Assembly (NCBI RefSeq): GCF_010093535.1
Contig: NW_022985177.1
Location: 166,857-230,856 of the forward strand
Direction: 5' to 3'
From: Lindgomyces ingoldianus
Taxonomy: Eukaryota; Ascomycota; Dothideomycetes; Pleosporales; Lindgomycetaceae
DNA: 64,000 nt
Positions 33,676 through 45,798 of this stretch are shown here, one piece after another. The position numbers were made by a program, and so were the translations under genes. A model generated the notes under the pieces. The model was not told the DNA's origin, ran no database searches, and was given only the letters and a program-made list of their open reading frames with translations. Position 1 is the first letter of the stretch. Each line of letters starts with the position of its first letter.

Positions 33676-34469
33676 TTGAATTCGGAAATCATGGGATAGC
33701 GTGATGAACTCATTTACTCTCATTCTGCAATTTGTATTACCTACCAAAACATCAACTGCCTCTAGTTGAGACGAGCATGTTACGGCGTTGGAGGCTCCAG
33801 GGCTTCGGGGCATGGATTCTTCGAATCGTGATACCGTGATACTGGGTATGGCTGATTTCGGAGCATTAGCTACTGCTCCAAACACTACTGTTAGTCGGGC
33901 TCGTAATTATCTGAGTCCTAGCAATATCGAAAATGCTTAAATAGCCAAAGATCTACCGTAAGAGGAGATTGGCCTGTCTTAATACTTCTTCCTCTTGTGT
34001 GAGCTATTAGTGACCCTCGTGCGTACATGCAACGATTAATGTCTCCAACAGTACGAAGAACGTTGCAACAGCATTTATTTTGCAGCAGGCGGAGACGGGC
34101 AGATTTAGATCTATTGATTGAATGTTCTACCGCGTCAATTGAGAGACCAAAGTAGCATACCAGGATTATGGGGAGAGAGGAGAGGGGGTTTGGGAAATGC
34201 TGCAGCGGGCCCAATTGTTACATGACATGACTTAGCTCAAGCAAACTCCCGGGACCGAGACTGGTTGACCATATTTAAAATCGTACCATCTCCGTATTCC
34301 ATCTATATGTCCATATCCAATTACCGAGTGCCAATTCTACGCATAGCCGACCAGGCCCCAGGAACGCCTTTCAATGCAAGACATGCACATGTATGCTAAA
34401 AACGAAAATACTGCCCTATATATCTGAGGCCAACTATACAAACAAGAAGTCTCGCGTATGTACTTGTCG
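33676..34469. other. Intergenic between convergent genes
   Basis: The 3' flanks of the calcipressin gene (+) and DIC1 (-). No supported gene. Confidence 0.5.
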
Positions 34470-35558
34470 CTATTCCGACTGTTTCAACTTTCGATATATT
34501 TTCTTATGCTGCTCGAGAAAGAGAAAAGTGAGGATGGTATGAGGTCCGACTCGGATGAAGCTGGGTACCCATCCTTTGAACATCCACCGGAACCCCTCGG
34601 TGCGGTAGATGTCTGCTAATAGGTGGCCTATCCCTTTTTTATCATGGGCGCTCATGACGCGCGTTTTAATGACGTCTACGGGTGAGCAGATAGTCGTGGC
34701 AACGAAGCCCGCGAGGAATGATGCTGTGAAGTGTGTGTTTAAATTGTCTTGTAGCGGTGTGTGGGTCAAAAGTGCGCGCTTGAATCCGTCGTATGTAGCC
34801 AGCTGGCCGACTGTCATGAGAACAGCTCGAGACGAGTTCGGCCATACACCCCGCCATAGAGAGCGGATGCCTTCCTCTTTTGTCATACGAATGAGCCCAT
34901 CTATCGCATGTTTATAGTTTCGGCGTTTTTCTGGAGGAAGCGCTGCATCGTGCTGCATTCGCACATTGAGGACATCTCCGGGATTGCCGGCTACACCACC
35001 AAGGAAGCCGGAGGCAGATGCCATAGCGACGAGTGTGAAGAAGGAGGGCTCACTTTTTGAGGTGGTGAATTTGTCCTTCAACTCTTCATAGACGCCAAAT
35101 CGTGTCATGCTGTAAGTCAATTGACGGAGTTGTGCGGCAGAGAGCTGAGTGAGAAACTGGTTAGTAGTGCATTCAATGCCAAACATGGAATTAGGGTAGA
35201 CATACACCACGATATAGACCCTTGATTCCATCGTCCTGTGCAACGTGCACAAACATCTGCAGCATATTCCTCCGCACGCCATGGTGCGCCTGTGTTTGAA
35301 GTCTGACCTGAACTGGTAAGCGCGTTATTGGCACGAAGTGAGCCTGTAAAAAGTACCTTAACTGCAGAACATGTTAGGATTCATTCTCCAAGCGCACACT
35401 GACAGAATTGACATACCTAAATCTAATGGATGCGTGAAGCATGCTGCAAGAGAACTTGCGCTTCCGCCGAACCAGAATGGATAGTGAATAATCGTCTTCT
35501 TGACATCCCCGCTCTTTTTCAATTCCGTGGCGGTCACCTGTTTTGTGAGAGTTGGCAT
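34470..35558 (-). CDS. DIC1: Mitochondrial dicarboxylate carrier
   Basis: Four exons (35558-35417, 35361-35357, 35307-35206, 35144-34470) give 307 residues, a standard carrier length. The three carrier repeats carry HPLDLVKVRLQTQ, GNPGDVLNVRMQHD and CSPVDVIKTRVM; the Asn in the second motif is typical of Dic1. Conserved GxxxG helices and FGVYEELKDKF are present. The protein exchanges malate or succinate for phosphate or sulphate across the inner mitochondrial membrane (family knowledge). The second exon has only five bases (TTAAG), which supply the Val-Lys of the first signature; without it the essential Lys is lost. The start MPTLTKQVTATELKK is the first ATG in frame after the promoter side. 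Confidence 0.94.
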
Positions 35559-35977
35559 CGTCGTAGTCGCATTGCATGTCAGGTGTAGCGAGGAGTGTTA
35601 GAACAGGAGAAGCGTATGAATGTGCGGCTGTCAGTGGACGTCACTAGAATTTAGGGCTTCGGCTTTCGGAATTTGGGTACCCTTGGCATCGCGTGTGCCT
35701 GAGCTGTTTTCGCCCAAGCACCATTGGACCACTTTTACAACACCACACCACAGCTCGATCGTCATGATGTGGATTGCTCCTGCCGCTGCGGTAGCTAGCT
35801 GTCGATTAAGTTGCACTTCTTTAAGAATAATTTCGAGAGGGTCTCCTACTCCATGGCCATGGCTTTTTTCTGTGCGATGTGTTCGCCGTGTTTCCTCAAT
35901 TCCAGGTAAGCAGGGGTCACATGATTCATTCCAAGTCTCTGGACTCGGTACACTCAGCTTTCTTCTAAAATTTGTCA
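35559..35977. promoter_or_regulatory. Divergent intergenic region between DIC1 and mitochondrial PheRS
   Basis: About 420 bp separate the two divergent starts, and both products act in mitochondria. The open frame on the minus strand (35631-35978) is a shadow. I see no clear factor site. Confidence 0.4.
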
Positions 35978-37447
35978 ATGTCTGTTCTCCGGCACAGCGC
36001 TGTTTCTGTTCAGCGTTTATTTCAATGTGTTCTGGAGAAGATGTGGTATTTCAATTGCTCAAAGAGCATATTCCATTACAATTACCAAAGGCTGTTGTCT
36101 AAGAAAGACCCAGGGACTACGCCAAAGGAGGTCACCATAGAAAAAGACAAAGTCTACAAAACGGATGAATGGATGAACACACCTTCGACCATTCTCTCTG
36201 CAATTCCTCGCCGTCTCCATCTCCAACAAGATCATCCAATCGCCATCACCCGCCAGCTAATAGAGTCTCGGTTTCCGAATTACAAGTGTCACAACACGCT
36301 TTTCCCTGTGGTTACAGTGGAGCAAAATTTCGACTCCCTAGGATTCCCCGCAGATCATATTGGCCGCTCAAGGACCGATACGTATTACTTGAATAAGGAT
36401 ACTGTACTCCGCACACACACTTCTGCACACCAAGCAGACACCTTTCGCGCAAACGAAAGTGCCGGATATCTTATCAGTGCAGATGTCTACCGGCGTGATG
36501 CTATTGATCGAAGCCATTACCCTATCTTTCATCAGATGGAGGGGGCTATGACATGGGATAGGGATTCACTAGATGCAAGCACGAGTCTTAAACAGGCAGT
36601 ATGGGCGGATGTTGCCAAGATACCAGCGCACTCTATCGATGTCGAGGATGCGAGTCCGACTTCCCACCCCGAACGCAACCCTCTCCAAGAATGTCACTCT
36701 GCCGAGGAGGTAGAAGCGATTGCCGCGCACCTCAAACGCTCCCTTGAGGATGTCGTCGTAGCCATCTTCAATGCTGCATCAAGAGCTGCAGTAGCAGCAG
36801 GGGAGACACCTGCATCCCCAGATGAACCCTTGAAAGTGCGATGGGTCGAAGCATACTTCCCTTTTACCTCTCCATCCTGGGAGCTGGAGGTTTTCTGGCA
36901 AGACGACTGGCTCGAAGTGCTGGGCTGCGGCATCGTCAAACAGGACATCATGAGCCACGCCGGGGTGCCCAATCGTCTTGGGTGGGCGTTTGGTCTAGGC
37001 CTGGAGCGCATCGCCATGCTGCTCTACTCCATCCCAGATATCCGCCTCTTCTGGAGCACAGATGCACGCTTCCTCTCCCAATTCAGCTCCGCAGCCCCAA
37101 TCCGACGTTTCGTCCCCTTCTCCAAATACCCCACCTGCTTCAAGGACGTGTCCTTCTGGCTAAGAAGTAGCTCTAGCGCAGCCGGGGGCCTCAGCCGAAA
37201 TGCATTAAGTCCCGTGGACTTCCACGAAAACGACGTTATGGAGATTGCCCGCGATGTCTGCGGGGACCTGGTCGAGGATGTGAGGCTAGTGGATGAATTC
37301 GTGCACCCCAAAACGGGACGGAAGAGCCTTTGCTATCGCACCAATTATAGATCCCTCGAACGTACCCTTACCAACGACGAGACAAATCAATTACATGAGA
37401 GGTTCCGGCAACAGCTGGTTGAAAAATTGGGCGTGGAATTACGATAG
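35978..37447 (+). CDS. MSF1: Mitochondrial phenylalanyl-tRNA synthetase
   Basis: A single exon of 489 residues from ATG 35978 (MSVLRHSAVSVQRLFQ), which has a basic, hydrophobic mitochondrial presequence. Class II core: TPSTILSAIPRRLH, NFDSLGFPADH, LRTHTSAHQADTF, motif 2 as DAIDRSHYPIFHQMEGAM, and motif 3 as LGWAFGLGLERIAMLLYSIP. The C-terminal anticodon-binding FDX-ACB domain begins FVPFSKYPTCFKDVSFWL and ends the protein. It charges mitochondrial tRNA-Phe as a monomer, unlike the cytosolic heterotetramer. No intron is needed to reach the usual length. It diverges from DIC1. Confidence 0.96.
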   Translation: MSVLRHSAVSVQRLFQCVLEKMWYFNCSKSIFHYNYQRLLSKKDPGTTPKEVTIEKDKVYKTDEWMNTPSTILSAIPRRLHLQQDHPIAITRQLIESRFPNYKCHNTLFPVVTVEQNFDSLGFPADHIGRSRTDTYYLNKDTVLRTHTSAHQADTFRANESAGYLISADVYRRDAIDRSHYPIFHQMEGAMTWDRDSLDASTSLKQAVWADVAKIPAHSIDVEDASPTSHPERNPLQECHSAEEVEAIAAHLKRSLEDVVVAIFNAASRAAVAAGETPASPDEPLKVRWVEAYFPFTSPSWELEVFWQDDWLEVLGCGIVKQDIMSHAGVPNRLGWAFGLGLERIAMLLYSIPDIRLFWSTDARFLSQFSSAAPIRRFVPFSKYPTCFKDVSFWLRSSSSAAGGLSRNALSPVDFHENDVMEIARDVCGDLVEDVRLVDEFVHPKTGRKSLCYRTNYRSLERTLTNDETNQLHERFRQQLVEKLGVELR

Positions 37448-40400
37448 AAAGGGTTATTGTGGCTTTGGGAGAAGAGGGGCAGACATACGATGGCTAGACC
37501 AATATCGTCTTATTTGTATCATATATGTAGCCATGGTTATGTCTTTGGACATAGATGTACATGTAAACTACACTCGAGCCCCGCCTTTTTACCGGGAAAA
37601 TAGGGGTTTGCAGCATCGCATCTCCCTTCATAGTAAATATGCTGAAAGAGATCATCGAGGTCGGTCGTCTGGCAAACACCCATCATGCACATCTTTGCGG
37701 GGAAAACGCCTTCGCCTCCAGAATCCGGCTTCACGGAGCCTAGATGAATTCGTCCTCTTGTCTACACCCCTGCATGACACGCTGTCCATTGCATCGCATT
37801 GCTTGCCAGCTTGTTGTTCGTTACCATATCGAGCAATCTGACAATCTGACACCAGTACGCAATCCCGTCGCTGTGCTACACCGCTAAAAAAAAATCTCCG
37901 GCACATCGAGGTCCGTGTCAGGCTGAAAGTCCGGATTCAGGACCACAAAGATCCATGTGACACTTTAATTGAGTCGATGGGGGTGGTCAGCAGCGCAGAA
38001 ACAGGCGCAGACGCAGAGACAGGCGCAGGCGCAGATGCAGATGCAATGCGCGACCCGGCACCGGGTCGTGGTCGCTTTTACAGTGCAGAGAACCAGCAGT
38101 TATAATTAGCCGCACGGCGATGATTCGGAGGCCCGTCAAAACCTCCAGACGCTTATCGACAAGAGGAGAGATTGCCAAGAGCGAGGGCTGGGGATATATC
38201 AGATGACAGATATAGACGATATACCGGGCGAATAAGCTTAAGATGGCTTGGATAATGGGGAACTTGGGAGGTGAGTGTGTGGCGAATCAGCGGTGAGACA
38301 TTAGCCCAACCGGAGCCCGTACTCAACATCAGACGGAGACGAGACGTCAGGTTCAAAGTCCGGATGGAGGAACAGGAGGATGGCCACGTTGGTTCGCATC
38401 GCCCGAATCAAGGTGTTTGGTGCTGAGTGTTGAGCTTGGTCGGGAGGAGTCCCGTGCTAGAGCCTGGCTGACAGGCTGAAGATACGCGGATTCCTGGAAA
38501 CGAGAAACGATACGGACGCACTGTGCTTCGAGGGGCGCTATCCGTTGTCGTCTTCAGCGAATGCGTTTTTGATTCTGATTGTGGATATTCGGCCTCAGGC
38601 GCTCCGCTGTGCGGCATATATGAAAGATATTCAACTACCCAGTACAGAACAGCTCGTGAGGAGACGGTAATAGCGCACAAATTCTTACATGAGAAGGGAT
38701 AACGAGGAAGAAAGAAACACTACACCGCGAATGAGAGTTAGTAATGAAGAAGGAACACTTGAAGCAATCCTGGCGGTTGCGGATGTAGGATGTCAGACGG
38801 ACGGTTGGCTGTGTTGGTCGTCGGCCAAACTTGCCTGCGCTGCCAACGACAACGAGAATCTAAATATTATCATCAGCATGCTGCAGTCATGACGGTTGGA
38901 GGTGACGAAGGGAAGTTTTGAAAGGTTCGGAGACTCGAGATTGTGAGAGGACTACCCTTGCGTGCTGCCAAATAGAGCAGTCACGGACATCAGCAAGAGG
39001 AATGCAACCCCCACTGCTACCTTTGATCTGACAGACCTTCAATTGACGGGTAGAAGTATTGCAGGATGAAAAACTGATTCTTCTGAGGTTTCGATCGAGG
39101 TTTCAATCAAGGTGTTGCGGGGCAAGCCATGGCATCCAAGGATGGACCTTGAAGTGGAAGGAAACGAGATTTGCCTGTCGCCCCATGTCCTTGAACTCAA
39201 ACTTGAGAAACACAGAAGAAACGCAGCAAGGTCAGTAACCGTCAAATTTCAACTCTGCTCGCCCACCAAAGCTGTAAATGAAGCCCCAGAAACAGAAGGC
39301 ACACAGCGAATTTCCTGTCTTTCATGAGAAGGAAATACTAGCTATTTCTTTTCCAGGCATCTTTCATGCCCAAGGAAATGACGAGTTGTGATATCCTCCC
39401 GGATCCCATGACGTGTGTTTTAGGACCCGACAGCCGCACGAGGCGATCCCTCCACGCTCATGGAGAGGAAGAGGAGCTGGGATGCCTGGACCACCAAGGC
39501 ATCTAAGATTCGCCCCAAGCACTTGAAGTGACATAGCCGAGTGCGGGATATATTCTTGCCAGGAAGCCTCGCGGGGATCATGATAACAGGATAGAAGGCA
39601 CTGAATACTGAGTACACAAGGATTGAATAGACTATGTAACGGCAAAGAAAGACCAACGATATGAACGTTCAGCAGGTGGGCACCACTGGCAGAACGTGAC
39701 AAAGAAATTTAAACCCGTTGCAACCGTTACTAGAATGAGGGAGAGAGTGCAGAAGATACAAGTCTCTGCCCAAAAGCAGGTCCTAGCATGTTCCGTGGTA
39801 AGTGCCAACCTGGGTCAACTGTGCTGAAGCCTGAGGGCGTTCGAGGTAACAGACAGGCTTGGTGGTCCATTGTTTCAAAGACCCAAGGCGAGTTTTCTGG
39901 AGCCCGTCACAGCTTTCCAACCCGCTGGTGCGGCGGTCAAACTTGGAAGCCACCCGTACTCTGTGCAGATTGACCCGTATTGAGAGAATCACGGATAGTC
40001 ATTTGTGAGGCAGTTTCGTCTCTAAGAGGCACACATGCGAGATGTGATGTATGCGGGGTCCTCTCGATATGGAGCCCGCTGCTTTTTGTGACTACACCAA
40101 CAAGTCTGTTTTTGGAAGGCCGGGCCTCCTGTGCGATCTTTGGCGGCATGCAAGCAGCAAGAATCTGCAAGATCACCCGAACGCAAGTACACAAAGGTAC
40201 TCTTCGTGTCACGGAGTCGGCGGAACACACAAGAGGGAAGTCTTTGGCTGTCCATGAGTCGGTGTGAACGTCTGTGCATCTGGGTTGGGTCGCCGCTCGA
40301 AGCTTACTGTCAAGGCTTTCTTGGCGTGCCGTCGCAGCATGACTTGCATCAGAAATCAGAACTGCGTCAGGGGAGTCCGAGAACAGGAAACAAAAGGGTT

Positions 40401-42765
40401 CCCGATTGAGATGGATGGTTGCGAGCGACGCGAGGTGGCCAGCTGCAGCCGCACCGTTTCGTTTTGTTGCCTTCTTTTCTCCTGGCTCTAGAGGCTGATC
40501 GCAAGGCCGACAATTTCTACTGATGAAGGTTTCTTTGGCAAGGGCTCTCTCGGCGACACTGGCGAAGAAGCAATTCACGCAAATTGAGCCGGGACATGGG
40601 GGCAGCGCCTCAAGCTTGAAACATGCCAGTTGGCTCCCGACATCGACTCTGTGAAGGCGATCCGCAAATGCATGGAGGCAATAAAAACTGATAGGCGATC
40701 TCTCATGCTCTGTGCTGGCCTGGTGAGGAAGGCGCAGATCGTATATTTTAGATAGCTGCTGTAAATGAAGATGTGAAGAGGCGGGTTCCTGGATGCATCT
40801 CCCTCCATCGTCTGCAGATGCAGGTCTCAGGGTGGAATTCACAAGAGGGGAAGACTGAAATAGGCATGGTGCCGTGTCCGGAGGAGGGAAGGGACTGCCA
40901 AGAGAGCAATCAAGACCCACTTTGAACAGAGTAGAAGCTTGGCGATTCTTATTTCTCTTGTCGCTACGAGCTTCGTCGGGACTCGGAAAAGGCCTCAATC
41001 TGATTTGGTTCACGGAATGTCAATTAGTGGGTCCTCATTGGGAGCTTGTGACTTGACGAGCTGGCCCGCCGATACGTTTCGCACTGCTGGTGATAGCCGC
41101 AATACGAGCAGCTATTCGCGCTATCCACTCTCTGTAGCTGCTAGTGCACTCCCACAGAAGTCAGCAACCCTCACTATAGCGATGGCAGTATGGCTATGTG
41201 AGTGTGGTTCATTTCGCTTGCTGAGTGCTTGTCACTCTCCAGGACTGCCTCCCGAGTCGGGGACTGCAAATCCACGCCTGGCGGGCACTGGCGGGGTGCA
41301 GTTGAAGGGTCCTGGGCGAGGGGTTTTCGGGATTACAATACCTGGAGGTGCAGGCCATGATCAAAGTACTGAATGCTGGTAGCAGATGCGATGCTTGCCC
41401 TCTCACCTAAACAGGGCATTTCCCAGCGGGGCTACTCCAGGGCCATTTTGTCTAATCGACATTGTTCAAAACTCTGGCTACGCAGGTCGCTCGAGGTCCC
41501 CACAGTACTGCACACAGCGTTTGAGGCTACGAACAATGGGCTCAGGCCTGTCTCGCTGCCGTCCTCCTGCGCTCGTCGTCGTCACTAGAAGGCGCTCATG
41601 GTCTCTAGAAACTTCTGATGTGAAAGCAGAAAGCCACGCTTCTTCTCCGCCGTCAAGCTCGATAAGCAAGCAATCTGATTGGCAGGGGCACGGAGCTCGC
41701 GTGGCAGGCCTGGGTGCCAAACGGCAGATACCCGCATCCAACGTTTCCGTTGCCCCCTCCAGAGACTCGAGAGTCAGCGCCGCAGGCTTCCTGGCTTCCC
41801 CCCGCTCCTTCCGGGATGCCCTCTCAGGACCCAATTGAGCACCTAGCAGCGTCTTGCCGTGTCTGTGTGCTCCCCCACCTGCAACGCTGAAGGGCCGCGG
41901 GCAGCAGCCGATGCCGGGGCTTGCGGAGGAAGTCCTGCTGTTGTGACGAAAATTTAGAAACGAGACGGAAACCGATGGGCGAGGGAAAACGACGCAATTC
42001 CTATCACTCATTAATAATTTCTAGCCGTTTGCTTGCCGTCTCTTCCCCAAGCGGTGATGCTGCCGCATGCAGCTTGCTCACCCGGCGCCGCCCTCAGTAG
42101 CCCGTCAAGGTGAATGGAACGCTGGACAGATGCAAACAACAGAGCTGCGACTGCTGCTAGGCCGCATGAACGCTGGCTGCCCGCCGGCGCTGCAGCCCAT
42201 CGTCATGTGCACGAGCAGTCGTGCAGAGGTGTGTAACTCTTCTCGAACCGTCGGGGCTCGCTTCATCCAAAGCATCCAAGGCAACGCAAGACCAAGCGGC
42301 CCACCGCCGCCCTCAACGTCCTCTCCTGCACGGCACCAAAAAAAAACTGCAAATCCCTTGACTCGCCAGTATAAGCATATCTATACAGGCGCCAATTATA
42401 GGCAGGGCTACGATGCATCCTCTCGTAGTGTGGCACATCAAACCCTTGCTCACCATGCAGGTTCCCCACGAATCGCCCGACATGGGAGGTCAGGCCCGCG
42501 TTTCACTCCAAGCCCGTCTGTTAATCTTTGGATGCGCCCCCGAAAGCCTGGACTTATCGCTTGCTATTGGTACTTTTCCTAGCAGGGGCACTCCTCGCCT
42601 TTGCATGTAGCAATAGCAGTTTGAAGGAGCCACACTTAAAGCACCGCAGTGCCATACTGCCATACACTACTGCAGGGAACGCCTACATGTTTGACATGCC
42701 CGCCTCCCGAGTCTCATCAACCTTGCAGTCAAGACAGTGAGCCACGGTCACTTCAAACGTTGGCC
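37448..42765. other. Long stretch without a supported gene
   Basis: About 5.3 kb. Many mid-sized frames overlap on both strands (for example 39937-41013 minus, 41478-42011 minus, 42067-42582 plus), but none has a family signature, and the longest lacks an ATG start. Base composition is balanced, so this is not a RIP block. A short hexamer-like run (GCAGAC/GCAGGC variants) lies at 37995-38045 and a palindrome at 38051-38068. The part next to 42766 is probably a long promoter or leader of the Uds1 gene. A species-specific gene or long non-coding RNA cannot be excluded. Confidence 0.5.
37995..38068. repeat. CAG-rich hexamer run followed by an 8-bp palindrome
   Basis: The run reads as variants of GCAGAC, GCAGGC and GCAGAT repeated about eight times. 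Directly after it, CGACCCGG at 38051-38058 and CCGGGTCG at 38061-38068 form a perfect inverted repeat with a CA spacer. Confidence 0.6.
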
Positions 42766-44718
42766 ATGACACACATCGCCAATTGCATGCGGCCGGATGC
42801 CGATAAATCAAATGTTTATATAACCTCCGAAACGTCCTCCAAGAACCCAGTAAGTGATTGGAACCTTTCCTCACTCATCCAAATGAATTACCATCTACCC
42901 CGCCGATCAAAATCGCTGAGAAATATCCAGGCCGCGCCGGAACCAATTCGCCTCGTGGAGAAGGGTTTGGAGAAGAGCCCATCTTTTTTGAATTTACAGT
43001 CCTCTGGTTCATCAAGGTATCAATTGTGGCCATCGACAGCATCCAAAAGCCCCGTGGGACTGATTAGGCCGAGCCCTTCTTCAGACAAGCTCTCTGCTTT
43101 GTCGATGGGTCGCTCTCCTACCTCACTGAGTGATACTGCTGCGAATCCAGCAGAGAGTCTCCCTTTTTGGCAGCGGAGTGGCTCGCTTTCAAGGAGGAGA
43201 AAGGTCAGTGTGCCGGAACTGGGTGGCACTATGGCTACAGTTCAAGAGATGTCCATTGATTCTCGTAAGTACTGCAATTCAGCTCTGGGTTTGCCGTTCG
43301 TTAACGGCGCATAGCAACAATTCCAGGGCGACCACCACTCCGGAAGGCTTCATCAGAGGCATTTGGCCATGAGAGATCTAGCAGTGCTCCCGGCACAAGC
43401 TGGAGAGCTGGTCCATTTGGAGACGCTCTGATGTCCTGTGTGACTGGACCCATGTCTCTACCTTCAGAGCAAACAATTTCCCCAGCCTCCTCAGAGCTGC
43501 CCAACGTTACTAGATCAGAAACCACCCCCCTTCTTGGAAAGCCACTATCCCCTATCCTCAGTCCCAGTATCAACTCCTCAAAACCGTCGTTGAAAGTTGA
43601 TACCGGAAGCATACTCGAAGCTGTCGAGCTGCCTCCTGAGGTCCCACCAAAATCGCCTTCTGTAGAGCGCAAGGGATCGCCTGCCCCTCTTCAACTTACT
43701 TCGAAACCCAGCAAGACACAACTGAATACACCTGCCCCGCTTAATTCTGGTAGAGTTACGCCTGTCTCTGCGATCGATACCCGCCGATCACCAAACGTTA
43801 GCGCTCCATTCCCGACCCCTATCTCTGCAATGTCGAATGCCTTCAGCGCCGCATCACCTTCAAGTGCGGTTGACCGTCGTGGCTCGCCGAGAGTTGAGAA
43901 GCGAGATCCTATAGCTACCCATAGCCATAACAGAAACATGTCCGATACTTCCATCATCGACCGGGGTAGGCCAGTACGAAGGTCGAGTAAGAGGCAGAGA
44001 AGTCGGACATGCTCAGAAGTAAATACCCCAGAGACTCCAGTGCAGGACAACTGGAAGCTACCCAGGGGAATGCGGATCTCTGATGCCACGAGGCAACTGA
44101 ACGATGCGGACAAAGAACATCTCCACAAACAAGCATACGACCAGGCAGAGAAGTTCGAGGTTCTGAACAAACGCGACGTGGCATCACTAGCAAGGGTAAG
44201 TGAAAGCCCCCCTTTTATAGGCTGAACTGTGGCAACTAACGTCCCCTCAGGAGCTCAGAGCATTGGACGAACGCTGCGACTATCTTCGCAAGACATACAA
44301 GTCCTTGCGGGCAGGCCGCCAAAAGCTTCATGGTCGTATGATCTCGTATCTGAAGCGTGGTGAGACCGTTATCTTCTCAAGAGAGTCCCTTCTCAAGCAG
44401 GAGGAAGCCCTGGCTGAACTCGACATCTCAATCGACGAATTTATCCTCAAGCTAGAGCAAGCTGAGAATAGACGGTTGCGACTTCGCCAAAAGCTTCTAG
44501 AGCACGTTGCGGCGGCTCTCGTCCTGAACCCTTCTGCAAGCCCACGCGAGATGCTGGAGACTACACCGCCAAGGAGTCCGGTGAAGACCGAAAGCCCATC
44601 TCGGATTCAACGTAAAGACGTTGAATCGATTAAAATCTATGCCGATGGACATGTCCTCAATCTTTTCTCAGATATCGAGCAAGCCATCGGAAAAATGTGC
44701 GAGCAAGCTGCATGCTAA
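42766..44718 (+). CDS. Uds1 (up-regulated during septation) domain protein
   Basis: Three exons (42766-43264, 43315-44195, 44251-44718) give 615 residues, starting at ATG 42766 in the context GGCC. Residues 1 to about 420 are disordered and rich in Ser and Pro with many SP/TP sites (SYHLPRR-like segment MNYHLPRRSKSLRN near residue 38). The Uds1 domain lies at about 445-580: QAEKFEVLNKRDVASLAREL, ALDERCDYLRKTYKSLRAGR, FSRESLLKQEEALAELDISI, and KLEQAENRRLRLRQKLLEHV. The family is named for a fission yeast gene up-regulated at septation, and its role in filamentous fungi is poorly known. The second intron falls inside the domain and its removal is needed for LAR-ELRALDERC. Confidence 0.9.
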
Positions 44719-45798
44719 CGACGAATACGAGACGACTTTGACCCAGATTTTAGATCGAAAAGCACACCGTATGTGGTGATTACATTAATATTTGGGACAA
44801 CTTCAGACCCAGCTCATCTTCACAATTTCCTGTATTAATTTCTTCTTTCACCTTTTCCATGTCGCTACGGCCGCACTATCTTTCGTATTCTCTTCCATGT
44901 CCTTTTTATGCCCAGTTATGGATCGGCACTTTTTGGTGGCGGAAACGTTTTCGCCATGGTTTTTGCTTTTTGTACCATCGCAAAGGATACCCGGGCCGCC
45001 TTGCATATTTTGAAGCCCGTCAGCATATTCAGTCGGCGTCCGAGGCGAAGACGGAGTTAGGGTGTAGAGGCTTGTGATGTTTCATGTTTTCTTTTTGATT
45101 GCAGATGAATGAGGGAACATGCATCGTAGCGTATCATATTGAGATCCACCCTGCAGGGGTTTGAGAATTGAGAAACGATATTGCCATGCCAAGCAACCTC
45201 TCACAAGAAACGAAAGTGTAAAATGTTGTCGATTAACAGTGAACAAAAGCTAACTCTGAACTGTGGACGAGGAAACACGAAGATTTCGATAGCCTAATGA
45301 TAACGTTTTCGAAAATCAGATACCAAGCGCAATCGAATCTGGGGATAGATCGTGCATCTAAGATCAAACAAAGATGAAGACGGCAGGAGGCAGAATTAGG
45401 AAGGAGAAATATTAAGTGGCTGGTTTGAGAGGGGGAAGCTAGGACGCGGGAGCTTGGACTCCTGGTTGTTTTGAATGAGGGCGGGATATTGGCCTGTGAC
45501 CGGAGTGCGCGATGCGCCTAAGCGGATGATTTCGCCCTTCCCAAGACCAAATCCCCCACGATGCGGGAGGAAGCGTGACCAGAGGGCGGATGGATTTTTC
45601 ATCCTCGTATTTCGAGGTGTGTGGTGTTTCGCCATGACGAATCGAGCTTCGGTTAAAGCACGAATCCGTAGGCCTTGGCATTTTCGGTGACACGTTCTTC
45701 CTTTGCCGATGTGGGGTTAGCGCCCCTCCAAGGAACTTTTTCAACTTCGATCTTTCGTGAAGGAGATTCATGTCTCAACATGCGGCAACACAACCACA
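44719..45798. other. Intergenic, no supported gene
   Basis: The 3' flank of the Uds1 gene and the promoter of the PRPP synthetase gene. Short frames on both strands (such as 45439-45771 minus) overlap and lack signatures. Confidence 0.5.

Noticed and set aside
35308..35416. Single DIC1 intron to the acceptor at 35313
   Set aside because: It keeps the frame but gives PLDLVQVR, replacing the conserved Lys of the carrier signature; the micro-exon model is preferred.
39937..41013. Longest unassigned open frame (358 codons, minus strand)
   Set aside because: It begins with GTG, the first usable ATGs lie far inside, composition is biased to Ser/Ala/Cys/His without a domain, and equally long frames overlap on the other strand.
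41478..42011. 177-codon ATG frame on the minus strand
   Set aside because: No family signature or splice context, and a 150-codon plus-strand frame overlaps most of it; probably chance in GC-rich DNA.
42067..42582. 171-codon ATG frame just upstream of the Uds1 gene
   Set aside because: No recognisable motif. It could be an upstream open frame or an orphan gene, but nothing supports translation.
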